A model generated the notes under the pieces. The model was not told the DNA's origin. It did no database searches and saw only the letters and a list, made by a program, of their open reading frames with translations. This document shows positions 12,761 through 49,875 of a DNA stretch of 64,000 bases, one piece after another. Location: the NCBI RefSeq assembly GCF_039555335.1, contig NC_092642.1, positions 9,558,752 to 9,622,751 of the forward strand. Direction: 5' to 3'. This DNA comes from Amphiura filiformis. Lineage: Eukaryota; Echinodermata; Ophiuroidea; Amphilepidida; Amphiuridae. The translations under genes and the position numbers were made by a program. Within the stretch, counting starts at the first letter, position 1, and each line of letters starts with the position of its first letter.

Positions 12761-13199
12761 TGACTACTAGTGCTACATCCGTGATCGGATTTCGACCAAA
12801 CGCATAGGCAAGCCGTATTGGGTCAGTGGCTACAAAAGTCTTAAAAAGTTTTAATATCGGAGGTCATCCAGGGGGTCACAGGGGTCAAAATGGTCATTTT
12901 TGCCTCATATGTGCCGCACCCCCATTATAATTAGGGGCAAAACATGGAGACATCTAGTCTAGTGTTTTGATAAACAAGCAATGGTTCTGCTGTCTGTGCT
13001 TCAAAACTTGTAAAACTTCGTCTGGATTCGTCTATTGCCAGGTGGTGAATGCCGTGCATTCTCTAAATTCAGTATATTTCCATCGTCAACCGTGTGGAAA
13101 ATGTCATACGGCCGGGCGGTTTCACAAGTTGCCGGCTCTATCATACCAGTCGCTGCCTGGCTATTGCAGCTGCAATCCATACATCAAAACGTGTAAATT
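12761..13199. other. Unassigned sequence after the array
   Basis: Apart from a few AGGTCA-like words near 12860 (GGAGGTCATCCAGGGGGTCA) I see no repeat unit. An open frame at 12967-13245 runs into the following MITE and has no recognisable domain, so I do not call a gene. Confidence 0.5.
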
Positions 13200-13389
13200 T
13201 TGGCTATTCCAACTGCAATCCATACACCCTTCATGCAAGACATGACTGGAATCGTCCACACAGGGAGTGAATATTACAAATGGAGTCACCCATTGAGGTA
13301 GGCCCATTCGAAATTCACACGCCCTGTGTGGGAGATTAAGATAATGTGTTCCGGAGAGGTTGTATGAATTTCAACTGGAACAGCCCAGT
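13200..13389. mobile_element. Palindromic MITE, GGCTATTCCA family, copy 1
   Basis: The ends TGGCTATTCCAACTG and CAACTGGAACAGCCCA are inverted. Inside are the inverted pair CACACAGGGAGTG and the GCCCTGTGTGGGAGATTAAG type. The same family recurs at 30451, 55527, 58397 and 59583. Just upstream (about 13159) is a partial second left end. Confidence 0.75.
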
Positions 13390-13690
13390 GGGCGATTCAC
13401 ACGAAACAAACTGAGGTATGTTCAGATGCCAATTTTGTTACATATCTTGAGTGTAACTTGTGATGTGATGCCTGTATGCTAGATATAAACAGCTACATCA
13501 TTTCCACTGATGGCTATAGGGTGGGGGTGTGTGTGTGGGGGGGGGGGTGATATCTTGGCTAAAACTGCATCACGCCTTCCCATGATGCATTTATGAAAAT
13601 CAATAATCCCACTATATAGTTTCTACAGATGACGCAATAATGGTGAATAAGGGGGTGAGGGGTAAGTAAAATGTTGAAATATGACCGCAT
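13390..13690. other. Spacer with G-rich/GT low complexity
   Basis: Contains a GTGTGTGTGGGGGGGGGGG-type run near 13530. No gene or named repeat is seen. Confidence 0.5.
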
Positions 13691-15600
13691 TAAACCACAA
13701 AGGTCATGTGAGGTCAAAGGTCAGGTCAAATTTAAAGTTGCTCTGATTGGGCTGTAACTCGGGGAAAATGATCCCTGACACTTGGGGAGTATGAAACCGC
13801 AAAGGTCATGTGAGGTCAAAGGTCAGGTCAAATTACAAGTTGCTCCGATTGGGCTGTAACTCGGGGAAAATGATCCCTGACACTTAGGGAGTATAAAACC
13901 ACAAAAGTCAAGTGAGGTCAAAGGTCAGGTCAAATTTGAAGTTGCTCCAATTAGGCTGTAAGTCGGGGAAAATGATCCCTGACACTTTGGGAGTATAAAA
14001 CCACAAAGGTCAAGTGAGGTCAAAGGTCAGGTCAAATTTGAAGTTGCTCCAATTAGGCTGTAAGTCGGGGAAAATGATCCCTGACACTTTGGGAGTATAA
14101 AACCACAAAGGTCATGTGAGGTCAAAGGTCAGGTCAAATTTAAAGTTGCTCCAATTGGGCTGTAAGTCGGGGAAATGATCCCTGACACGTGGGGAGTATA
14201 AAACCACAAAGGTCAAGTGAGGTCAAAGGTCAGGTCAAATTTGAAGTTGCTCCAATTAGGCTGTAAGTCGGGGAAAATGATCCCTGACACTTTGGGAGTA
14301 TAAAACCACAAAGGTCATGCGAGGTCAAAGGTCAGGTCAAATTTGAAGTTGCTCCAATGAGGCTGTAAGTCGGGAAAATGATCCCTGACACTTTGGGAGT
14401 ATAAAACCACAAAGGTCAAGTGAGGTCAAAGGTCAGGTCAATTTTGAAGTTGCTCCAATTAGGCTGTAAGTCGGGGAAAATGATCCCTGACACTTTGGGA
14501 GTATAAAACCACAAAGGTCAAGAGGTCAAAGGTCAGGTCAAATTTGAAGTTGCTCCAATTAGGCTGTAAGTCGGGGAAAATGATCCCTGACACTTTGGGA
14601 GTATAAAACCACAAAGGTCATGTGAGGTCAAAGGTCAGGTCAAATTACAAGTTGCTCCGATTGGGCTGTAACTCGGGGAAAATGATCCCTGACACTTGGG
14701 GAGTATAAAACCACAAAGATCAAGTGAGGTCAAAGGTCAGGTCAAATTTAAAGTTGCTCCAAGTAGGCTGTAAGTCGGGGAAAATGATCCCTGACACTTG
14801 GGGAGTATAAAACCACAAAGGTCATGTGAGGTCAAAGGTCAGGTCAAATTTAAAGTTGCTCCAATTGGGCTGTAAGTCGGGGGAAATGATCCCTGACACT
14901 TGGGGAGTATAAAACCAGAACGGTCATGTGAGGTCAAAGGTCAGGGCAAATTTGAAGTTGCTCCAATTAGGCTGTAAGTCGGGGAAAATGATCCCTGACA
15001 CTTTGGGAGTATAAAACCACAAAGGTCATGTGAGGTCAAAGGTCAGGTCAAATTACAAGTTGCTCCGATTGGGCTGTAACTCGGGGAAAATGATCCCTGA
15101 CACTTGGGGAGTATAAAACCACAAAGATCAAGTGAGGTCAAAGGTCAGGTCAAATTTGAAGTTGCTCCAAGTAGGCTGTAAGTCGGGGAAAATGATCCCT
15201 GACACTTGGGGAGTATAAAACCACAAAGGTCATGTGAGGTCAAAGGTCAGGTCAAATTTAAAGTGGCTCCAATTGGGCTGTAAGTCGGGGGAAATGATCC
15301 CTGACACTTGGGGAGTATAAAACCAGAACGGTCATGTGAGGTCAAAGGTCAGGGCAAATTTGAAGTTGCTCCAATTGGGCTGTAAGTCGGGAGAAATGAT
15401 CCCTGGGAAGTATTAAACCGCAAAGGTCATTCGAGGTCAAAGGTCAGGTCAAATTTAAAGTTGCTCCGATCAGGCTGCAACTTGCGGCAAATGATTCCTA
15501 ACACTTGGGGAGTGTAAAACCGAAAAGGTCATCCGAGGTCAAATTTAACGTTGCTCAGAATATGAAACCGAAAAGGTCAACCAAAGACAATGGTCGGGTC
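13691..15600 (+). repeat. ~103-bp tandem array rich in AGGTCA half-sites
   Basis: About 17 clear copies, then degenerate ones, of a unit containing CACAAAGGTCATGTGAGGTC, AAAGGTCAGGTCAAATTT, GTTGCTCCAATTGGGCTGTA and ATGATCCCTGACACTT. The unit length is about 101-104 bp. AGGTCA-TGTG-AGGTCA (DR4 spacing) and AGGTCA-A-AGGTCA (DR1 spacing) are both present in most copies. Copies differ by small indels and substitutions, and neighbouring pairs share variants, as expected of unequal exchange. Non-coding. Confidence 0.9.
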
Positions 15601-15659
15601 AAATTTAACGTTGCACAGTATTGCTGCGTAATGATGTCATCACAGTCATACGCCTAACT

Positions 15660-15845
15660 TACCTCGTGCCCTTGCAAAGGGCACAGTTGCTCTAGTTCTT
15701 CTTTCTTTCTTCTGTCAACACTATGATCAGCCATCGTAGCCACATGCTTTCATTACCTAGCCGGGACACCGGCTAGGTCTTGTGATGCTATCGGATCTTT
15801 ACCTAGCCGGGACACCGGCTAGGTCTTGTGATGCTATCGGATCTT
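15660..15845 (-). repeat. Hairpin boundary cluster (GCCCTT and CCTAGCCGG stems)
   Basis: TGCCCTTGCAAAGGGCA (near 15667) is followed by CTAGTTCTTCTTTC. Two copies of ACCTAGCCGGGACACCGGCT with AGGTCTTGTGATGCTATCGG follow (about 15757-15800 and 15800-15845), each ahead of a CTTTCTTCTTTCTGGCAAC tract in the second. These match the hairpin at about 10780 in reverse. Confidence 0.7.
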
Positions 15846-17775
15846 TCTTCTTTCTGGCAACAAATTTCAAAATGCTTCTTCTCCTACATGTTACATCCTA
15901 CAATAACGTCACTTGCACATATGCATCGGCTATATCCAGTGTCTATAGGATATTCACAAATTTGGGGTCAAAGGTCATTAAGGGGTCATTTCCGGTATAA
16001 AACCAAATATCTTCAAAATGCTTCTTCTGCCACAAATTACATAGTACGATGATGTCACTTACACATATGCATCGGCTATATCCAGTGCCCATAAATTATT
16101 CACAGAATTTGGGTCAAAGGTCATTAAGGGGTCATTTCCGGTCTGAAAGCAAAAATATTCAAAAATCACTGTTTTTACCAATTACATAGCAGAGTGTTGT
16201 CATTAGCACACATGCATTGCTACCAACCAGGGTCTTTGGGGTGTCTACAGTTTTGGGGTCAAAGGTCATCAAGGGGTCGCTTCCGGTCAAAAACCAAAAA
16301 TCATCAAATATGTTCATTTTTTTATATCTCAAAACGTAACCAGACCGGAGTGACGTAAACTTCATATATGCATTAGTGTTACCCGATGTGTGCACGGTAT
16401 TTTTAATTTTTTGGTCAAAGGTCATTTACACGTCATTTCCGGTTTTAAGCTAAATAACTTCAAGAATTTTTATCACCATAACTAAGCATTGTAGATTTTT
16501 TTTATTTAAACTGTAACAATGCATTTTCGCGGTGTATATGAGGGTTTTTTATATTGGGGTCAAAGGTCATAAGGTCATTAAGGAGGTCAAAACGTCAAAT
16601 TTGCACAAAAATGTTTAAAATTACGGAAAAGTAGCTGTATCTCAGCCTATGGAAGATCTAGACGGATAAAGCCCATACATGCTACAGTGATGCACCGTTA
16701 ATGGTGTGAGATATCCATAAACTTTAAGACTGCCATTTCCGGCTCCGGCTAGGTCCAGATCTGTAACCAGATCTAGTTCTTTCTTCTTCTGGCAACAAAG
16801 CGTGACATTTTGCGTGACTTGCCACGTTTCGCCCTAGCTCTCTTATGCTTTGACAGATTTCAACCATACTTGAGCCAAATGACCACTGGACTAGGCCAAA
16901 CCTTACATTTGACTTTAACCTGACTGTGACCTTTGACCTTGACCTTATGGTCAAAAATAAAAAAAAAAAAAAAAATGCTTCTCTTTCCACAAATTACATG
17001 CAATGATCATGTGACTCATGCATATGAATCAACATGTGGCAGTGCTTAAAACTTATTTTAAAAATTGAGGTCAAAGGTCATTAAGGGGTCATTTCCGGTA
17101 AAAGTCTGAAAAATTTGTAAAAATATTCAAAAAATCACTGTCTTTACAAATTATATAGCAGAGAGTCGCCATTAGCACACATGCATCGCTACTAGCCAGG
17201 GTCTTTAGGATGCCTACAGTTCTGGGGTCAAAGGTCATTAAGGGGTTACTTCCGGTCAAAAACCAAAATTATCAAAAATGTTCAACAAAATTTTATCTCA
17301 AAATGTAAACAGACCAGAGTGACATAAACTTCATATATGCATTAGTGTTACCCAATGTATGCACGGTATTTTTATTTTTTTTTGTCAAAGGTCATTTAGA
17401 CGTCATTTCCGGTTTTAAGCTAAATAACTTCAAGAATTTTTATCTCCATAACTAAGCATAGTAGATTTTTTTATTTTAAACTTTAACAATGCATTTTCGC
17501 GGTGTATATGAGGTTTTTTTATATTTTTTCAAAGGTCAAAGGTCATTAAGGAGGTCAAAATGTCAAATTTGCAAAAAAATGTTTAAAATTACGGAACAGT
17601 AGCTGTATCTCAGCCTATGGAAGACGGATAAAGCCCCTACATGCTACAGTGAAGCACCATTAATGGTGTGAGATGTCCGTAATAGCCGGTCAAAGGTCAA
17701 ACTTTAAGTTAAGACTGGCATTTCCGGCCCCGGCTAGGTCCAGATCTGTAACCAGATCTAGTTCTTTCTTTCTTT
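15846..17775 (-). repeat. Variant DR1 array units, reverse orientation
   Basis: Two units (about 15846-16770 and 16780-17760) are reverse copies of the 9800-10740 unit. They contain GGGGTCAAAGGTCATTAAGG, TCATTTCCGGT and the closing hairpin AGATCTGTAACCAGATCT followed by AGTTCTTTCTT (16758 and 17743). No coding sequence. Confidence 0.8.
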
Positions 17776-18660
17776 CTTCTGTCAAACTTTTAACGAGCCA
17801 TCATAGCCATATGCTTTAAGCCAATGTGACCATATTTGGTCACAAGGACCATTGGGTGGGGGGACAAATGTTACATGACCAACTCGAGGTCAAAGGTCAT
17901 CCAAAGGTCATTATGGCCAAAATGTGATTTTCACTAAAAATGCTTCTTCTTCCACAAATTACATAACACAATGTCGTCACTTGCATACCTGCATCGCCTT
18001 TAGCCAGTGTCTAAAAGTTGTACAAAGAATTGGGGTCAAAGGTCATTAAGGGGGTAAAATCTTACAATTGGGGTAAAATCTTACAATTGCATTATCTCAA
18101 CATCCGTAAGGGGTATGGGGCTCAAACTCAGTGACAACAAATCTCATGACCAGGGGAACATTTTACAGGGGTCAGGTCAAAGTTCATGCAGAGGTCAAAT
18201 TTAAGAAATGCATTTTCTGTACATCTGTAATGGGTACGGGACTCAAACTCTGTGACAACAAACTTAATGACCAGGGGAATATTTTGGAACACTTTGCAGG
18301 GGTCGGGTCAAAGGTTATCTTGGGTCAAATCTTACAATTTCCTTTTCTGGACATCTGTAAGGGATATGGGGCTCAAACTCAGTGACAACAAATCTCATGA
18401 CCAGGGGAACATTTTGTAGGGGTCAGGTCAAAGGTCAAATTTTAGAAATGCATTTTTGGGACATCTGTAAGGGGTACGAGACTCAAAGTCGGTGACAACA
18501 AACTTAATGACCAGGGAGAATATGTTTGCAGGGTCAGGTCAAAGGTTATCTGGGGTCAAATCTTATACCGTAATTTCATTGTCTGTAAGGGGTATGGGGG
18601 CTTAATTTCGGTGACAACAAACCTCGTGACCCGGGAAACATTAAGGTCAAAGGTCAGGTC
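17776..18660 (+). repeat. AGGTCA-bearing tail and ~120-bp tandem repeat
   Basis: From about 18090 a unit of roughly 115-125 bp recurs four to five times: CATCTGTAAGGGGTATGGGG, CTCAAACTCAGTGACAACAA, ATGACCAGGGGAACATTTT, then GGGGTCAGGTCAAAGGTCA. Before it (17800-18060) lies an AGGTCAAAGGTCATCC segment. Non-coding. Confidence 0.75.
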
Positions 18661-18916
18661 AAACGGCCATTAAAGGATTACATGCCTTGCGATTGTCTGC
18701 GCTCTGTGAGCGCAAATTATCTCTAGTTCCATTTTTTTTGCCGGCACAACCATCATTTTGTTTTTTGGCACAACTGGCAAAACTGTTTCTGAAAAACCTA
18801 CGAACCCTGAGGTAATGTATGACTGACACAATAGTGGATGACAAATTTTACAAGACAACTCATTTAGGCCTATTTGGTTAAGGGAAGGGGTATGAACGTT
18901 TGGACAGTATTTATTG
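18661..18916. other. No feature recognised
   Basis: Short overlapping frames exist on the minus strand but have no domain, start context or splice signals that support a gene. Confidence 0.4.
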
Positions 18917-19490
18917 TGGGGCATTAGAGCACATCAGACATATCGAATTGCATTCTGAATACGAAGAATGTCCTTCTGATATCAAATAATTTTGATTTTT
19001 TGAAATTCGCAATGTAATACACATTTTATGGCAAATCATTAAAATTGATATTTTGATATTTAAGAGTACTCGAAGTAAACTTTATAAATCTGATGATTTA
19101 TACTTAAAGTGTATGAAAAGCCGACGATCAATTGAAAATTTTGACCTTTCGTATTGAAAATATGGATTTTTTCCCCAAAACACCAAAAAAATTAGGTCTT
19201 TTGGGGAAAAAAATCCATATTTTCAATATGAAAGGTCAAAATTTTCAATTGATCGTCGGCTTTTCCTTCCAGCTACATACACTTTAAGAATATATCATTA
19301 GATTTATAAAATTTACTTCGAGGACTGTTATAGGGCCTATATCAAAAATTTGAAAAATATCAAATTTTTGTAATTTGTCATAAAATTTGTATTATATCGT
19401 GATTTTCAAAAAATTAAAATTATTTGATATCAGAAAGACATGCTTCGTATTCAGAATGCAATTCGATACGTCTGAGGTGTCATGTCCCAT
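18917..19490. mobile_element. 574-bp palindromic element
   Basis: The left half (CAGACATATCGAATTGCATT, CTGAATACGAAG) reappears inverted on the right (CTTCGTATTCAGAATGCA, ATTCGATACGTCTG). The central stem around GGTCAAAATTTTCAATTGAT closes on a short loop near 19180-19205. It looks like a foldback MITE. No coding capacity. Confidence 0.8.
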
Positions 19491-21160
19491 AAAAAATATT
19501 GTCGAAACGCCATAAACGCTCATTCTAGATCCCTTAAGATCAAGCATTTAAAGAACTTTTGATTTTTATCGATGAAGATATAGCTATGAAATCATGACCA
19601 GCACACCACCACCAGGGTTAACAATCGAGTCGCTACCGACCTGTCACACCGTAAGAAAAACATTGAAATCGGAACGCTCCTTCGCCTCCGAAGGAGGCTA
19701 GAAAGGACGCATATAGCGCGTAGGCCGGTGCGTAGTGAAGTCGAACCTTTTGTTTTGATCTTCGCGTGTTGATATAAACCATCGCGAACTCCGCACTGAG
19801 TACGCCGTGAGTGCGCGACAATGCTGTCTTGAGAGCGTAAAATGAGTCAGCACGCAATATTGGGAGGTAACTTTACGTGTTGCCACTGCAGTTGGTCAAC
19901 ATTGATTAGTCTTGAATGGATTGTAGGCCTACCCCGTAAATTGTACAAGAAACCGTTCATAATCGCTTTCCTGTTGTTTTTTAGTGGTTATAGGTTCAAT
20001 TTATTATTCATGTTATTCAGAACGGACTGTTATTTTTACTCATTTTCATGAAAACAACTGCGCTATAATCATAAAGAGCAAGCCGGAGCCAAAATTAGTA
20101 TGATAGCCTATGAAGTATGATAACAGGCTTATAAATCACAAATATCTCAAATAGGTAGGCTTTTAATGGAGGCTGACTCTAAATCTTCATTCTCTCATTC
20201 CCGGTAGGTCATAATAGTCTAGCTCGAAAAAATAGATAACACAGTATCTTTTTTTACAACGCTAGTTTTTTTGAAATAATTCACAATGGATAGTTCATTT
20301 TTTAGACCAGGATCTTTATTAGTATAAGTAAACACTACGCCACCTAAGTAGGCCTATATACAAAAATCAGCAAACCTTGCATAACCTGGCAAGTTATGTG
20401 ACTTAACAATCAAATATATGCCTATGCACGAACACTATTTTGTACATTCAAATATTCGATATAGGCCCTATCTTCCATATTCGTAACAGATCTTACGATA
20501 TGAAATTGGTTAATTTGGGCATAATTCGCAAATTAAGCCTAAGTCCCCCCATAAAAATCCACGTTAAGCAACCAAAATAGCCAGTGGGATTTGTTTCACT
20601 TTTTAATACCTTGTTATTTCGGTTTAAAATTGACGAAACCTTTCCTGACAGTGATTTTTAATATAGGCCTACCGTATGGGAAACGTACATTGTGGCTTCG
20701 AATCAATCAACTGGAATCCCTATCTTTTAGCAACTGATCTTTTCCACCTGAATATTCAGCTGAAAAGATTGTTTCAATCTTTTGCCGACTGAAGATAAGG
20801 TCAAAACTCAAATCCTTTCCAATTCCTTTTCAATTGAACACAATTCATTCATTCTCAAAGGTTTGAAACGCATGCAACGCACGTGGCAGTAAATTAGGAG
20901 TAGGCCTATCACTTGATTTCATGGGGAAACAAGTCTATGCAATGAACCAATCCAAAAATCAAATTCAGTCCTTTTTCAATCCATTTAGATATTCCAATAA
21001 TTATCATCAACAATCAAGCGCTCTACAAGATTGAAATATTTCAATCGGTAATTTAAAAGCGTAGGCCTAAAAAATGTAAGGAACTTAATGTTAAAAGAAC
21101 GTAATTCATAACGAAATTTGAACAAAAATGTGTGTAATTTGCAAAATAGGTTTCTTAGAC
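19491..21160. other. Non-coding stretch with a CpG-rich patch
   Basis: A CpG-rich patch at about 19640-19850 (GCGCGTAGGCCGGTGCG, CGCACTGAGTACGCCGTGAG) contrasts with its AT-rich surroundings. ATGAGTCAGCACGC followed by GGAG|GTAACT near 19866 could be a 5' exon with a donor, but I see no support. From 19900 to 21160 I see only AT-rich sequence with scattered TAGGCCTA words. Confidence 0.35.
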
Positions 21161-21530
21161 AGTGGCGTACCGTGGCCGCCCCAACCCCGGGGGGCTGAAG
21201 AAGAAACAATTTTGCCGCCCCTTCCTTAACAGCCAGAAAAGGTTGACCCAATTTTTTCACGGTCGTTTGAAAAAGTGAAAAGCAAAAAAAAAAAATAAAA
21301 AAAAAAAAAAAAAAAAAAAAGGATTTCAGGCGCCAGCGCCCTAAAAGCAACATTTTTATATGCTTTTTCAATTTTTTGCGCCCGTTTTTATTTGCTAATT
21401 CGTTTCGCCGCCCCCTTCGTTTTTGCCGCCCCTGTTTTTGCCGGCCCTTCTTCTTCCGCCGCCCCTTCGTTTTTGCCTCCCCCTGCTTTTACCCCGGGGG
21501 GCTGGCGCCAAAAACAAAAAAAAAAATACG
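21161..21530. repeat. GCCGCCCC-rich repeat with poly-A run
   Basis: CAGTGGCGTACCGTGGCCGC, CCCCGGGGGGCTG (twice, near 21185 and 21493) and repeated GCCGCCCCTTCGTTTTTG words flank a long A-run (about 21281-21320). This resembles a degenerate transposon of the GTGGCGTA-ended type. Long frames across it are compositional. Confidence 0.5.
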
Positions 21531-22599
21531 CGCATGTTAGATTTTATCCCATGATTTTTTAAAACTTTAATAGACCAAATTAATTTGAAGGAGGCATAGG
21601 CCTACAAACAGATAAAATATAACTAAGTAGGCTAGGACCTATAACGAAATATTTAAGCATAGCAAATAATAATGAATTTTATTTTATAGACAAGACAACA
21701 CTGGAACATCAGACGATTCAGATGACAAATATCAATAAAACAAAAATGAAAAAACAAAACAAAGAATTACATTAAAAAGAAAAACTTACATTCAATGAAA
21801 GATTAATTAAATTAATTTTGAGTTTCTGTGATGAATGCATTTTTTTGAGGCGAATTTGAAATACTCGATCACCCGAAAGTGTCAGCGAAAACAACTTGAA
21901 ACCCTAGACTTTCTTGCTATACATTGATGCAATTTCATAAAATCATTATTTATTTAAAGACCAAATGGTTTTCCGGATCGTTTTAATGCCTAAATCCGCC
22001 CAATTTTGTCAACTTTAATCAGAGTTAGTGGCTGTGCGGGAATTTGACCAGTTTTACCAGTTATTGGACCGGCATGAGAAATGTACGCGCCAGCTACCGC
22101 GAACACCACGTTGGGTAAACGCAATCACTACGCGTGCGTTCCTCCTGACATTACGCACTCATCTGAGCTGGGTACTTTTTGGTACCCAGCTGCCACGGAC
22201 GTTTTTATGTCAACAGGGCGTAACTGACAGTTTGACCAAAATTTTGTTTCTTGCCAATTTTAGTGTTAAAACCATAACGATGTGCCTAAAAATACGTCAT
22301 ATCTGTAAGAATAATATCCCACCACCGAGGAAATGCCTTTGGAGTTTGGATTAAGACACAAAAACCTATGAAAAACCGTCATAAATGTGGAGAAAACAAT
22401 TGAAAATCGACGGCACTTTGGACCCTTTTCAGGGAGAGAGATATCACGACGCGCAGTAGTGCGCCTGACTTCATTCGAAACTGCGAGTTTCTCATCTACG
22501 CTTACGCTTTATATCATTGAAGAAAAATGTATATACTGCCATCATACGACTAATATAGTCCATTGTCAGCCTCGTCCATGAAAATTAATCGACAAATTG
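21531..22599. other. Upstream region of RACK1
   Basis: No gene is recognised. An open frame at 22028-22354 (+) lacks any domain and splice logic. A CpG-rich piece (22440-22510) close to the presumed transcription start could be promoter sequence. No TATA box is obvious. Confidence 0.4.
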
Positions 22600-22690
22600 C
22601 CTCTTTTACCCCGTATTGCACGAAAGCAGGGGATAGTGTCCGTGATCGGTGCGAAATCCGTCTCAATCGTGACAAAGACGGCCACAAATC
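22600..22690 (+). promoter_or_regulatory. Putative 5' UTR of RACK1 with 5'TOP-like start
   Basis: CCTCTTTTACCCC at about 22600 is a C followed by a pyrimidine run, the signature of 5'TOP mRNAs (ribosomal proteins, RACK1 in vertebrates). It lies about 90 bases before the ATG. Start-site placement is inferred from this motif only. Confidence 0.45.
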
Positions 22691-49264
<26,574 letters not shown>

Positions 49265-49875
49265 ACTGACCACCATCATGTCGAACTGACCAATCATATA
49301 CAACCCCTGTCACACTGTTCAGGAGCAGCACTTACATGCAAACAAGTAGTGAAGTTGAAATCTTTTTGTTGAAAAGTCTGTATTCCATAATGCCATCATT
49401 ACTTGATCCAATTACATGAAATCCCATGTAATATAAAAAGACTTTCTTCACTTTGGGCAGTGTGTTCATGGGATTGACATGATTGATTGTTTTTAAACTT
49501 CACCACAAACTCCCCTCAAAAATTTTTGCTGTTCTTTTTGTCTACCATTTTGGTTTTGAAATTAAAACTTTTGTCAATTTATGTAATAGTTTTACAAAAT
49601 AATAAAACGGCTCAAGAACAATATGCTTTTGATGAGAGCTTGTGGTGTACCAAATATTCCCAAAACTAAGCAGAAACTGAGAAAAAAATGGCACAGCAAT
49701 TGAACACAACCCATTCAATCTCAAATCTAATGTCACCTGAAAATATGAAAGGAAACAAAGACACTGTCACGCTAAAAATGGAGTTCTTTGTTGATAGAAC
49801 CAGGTACTATATTATTTTATGAGAATGTTGGCTTAAGATGCTGACTGAAATAAAGACCCATAAAGGGACTTTGAA
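49265..49875 (+). other. RACK1 3' UTR
   Basis: AT-rich, no coding frame. Two AATAAA sites (about 49599 and 49849). The GT-rich run after the second (GGTGTTGTGAAGTGTGTTT) fits a cleavage signal. Confidence 0.7.
49849..49854 (+). terminator. Polyadenylation signal AATAAA of RACK1
   Basis: Canonical hexamer about 585 bases after the stop with GT-rich sequence 25-60 bases downstream. Confidence 0.7.

Noticed and set aside
19842..20051. Possible 5' exon ending GGAG|GTAACT
   Set aside because: One donor-like site near a CpG-rich patch is too little; no following exon in frame was found.
20985..21371. 128-codon minus-strand frame with a Phe run
   Set aside because: The Phe run is the translation of a poly-A tract, and the rest overlaps a GCCGCCCC-type repeat.
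22028..22354. Possible small gene upstream of RACK1
   Set aside because: No domain, no codon bias, and it lies in the presumed promoter region.
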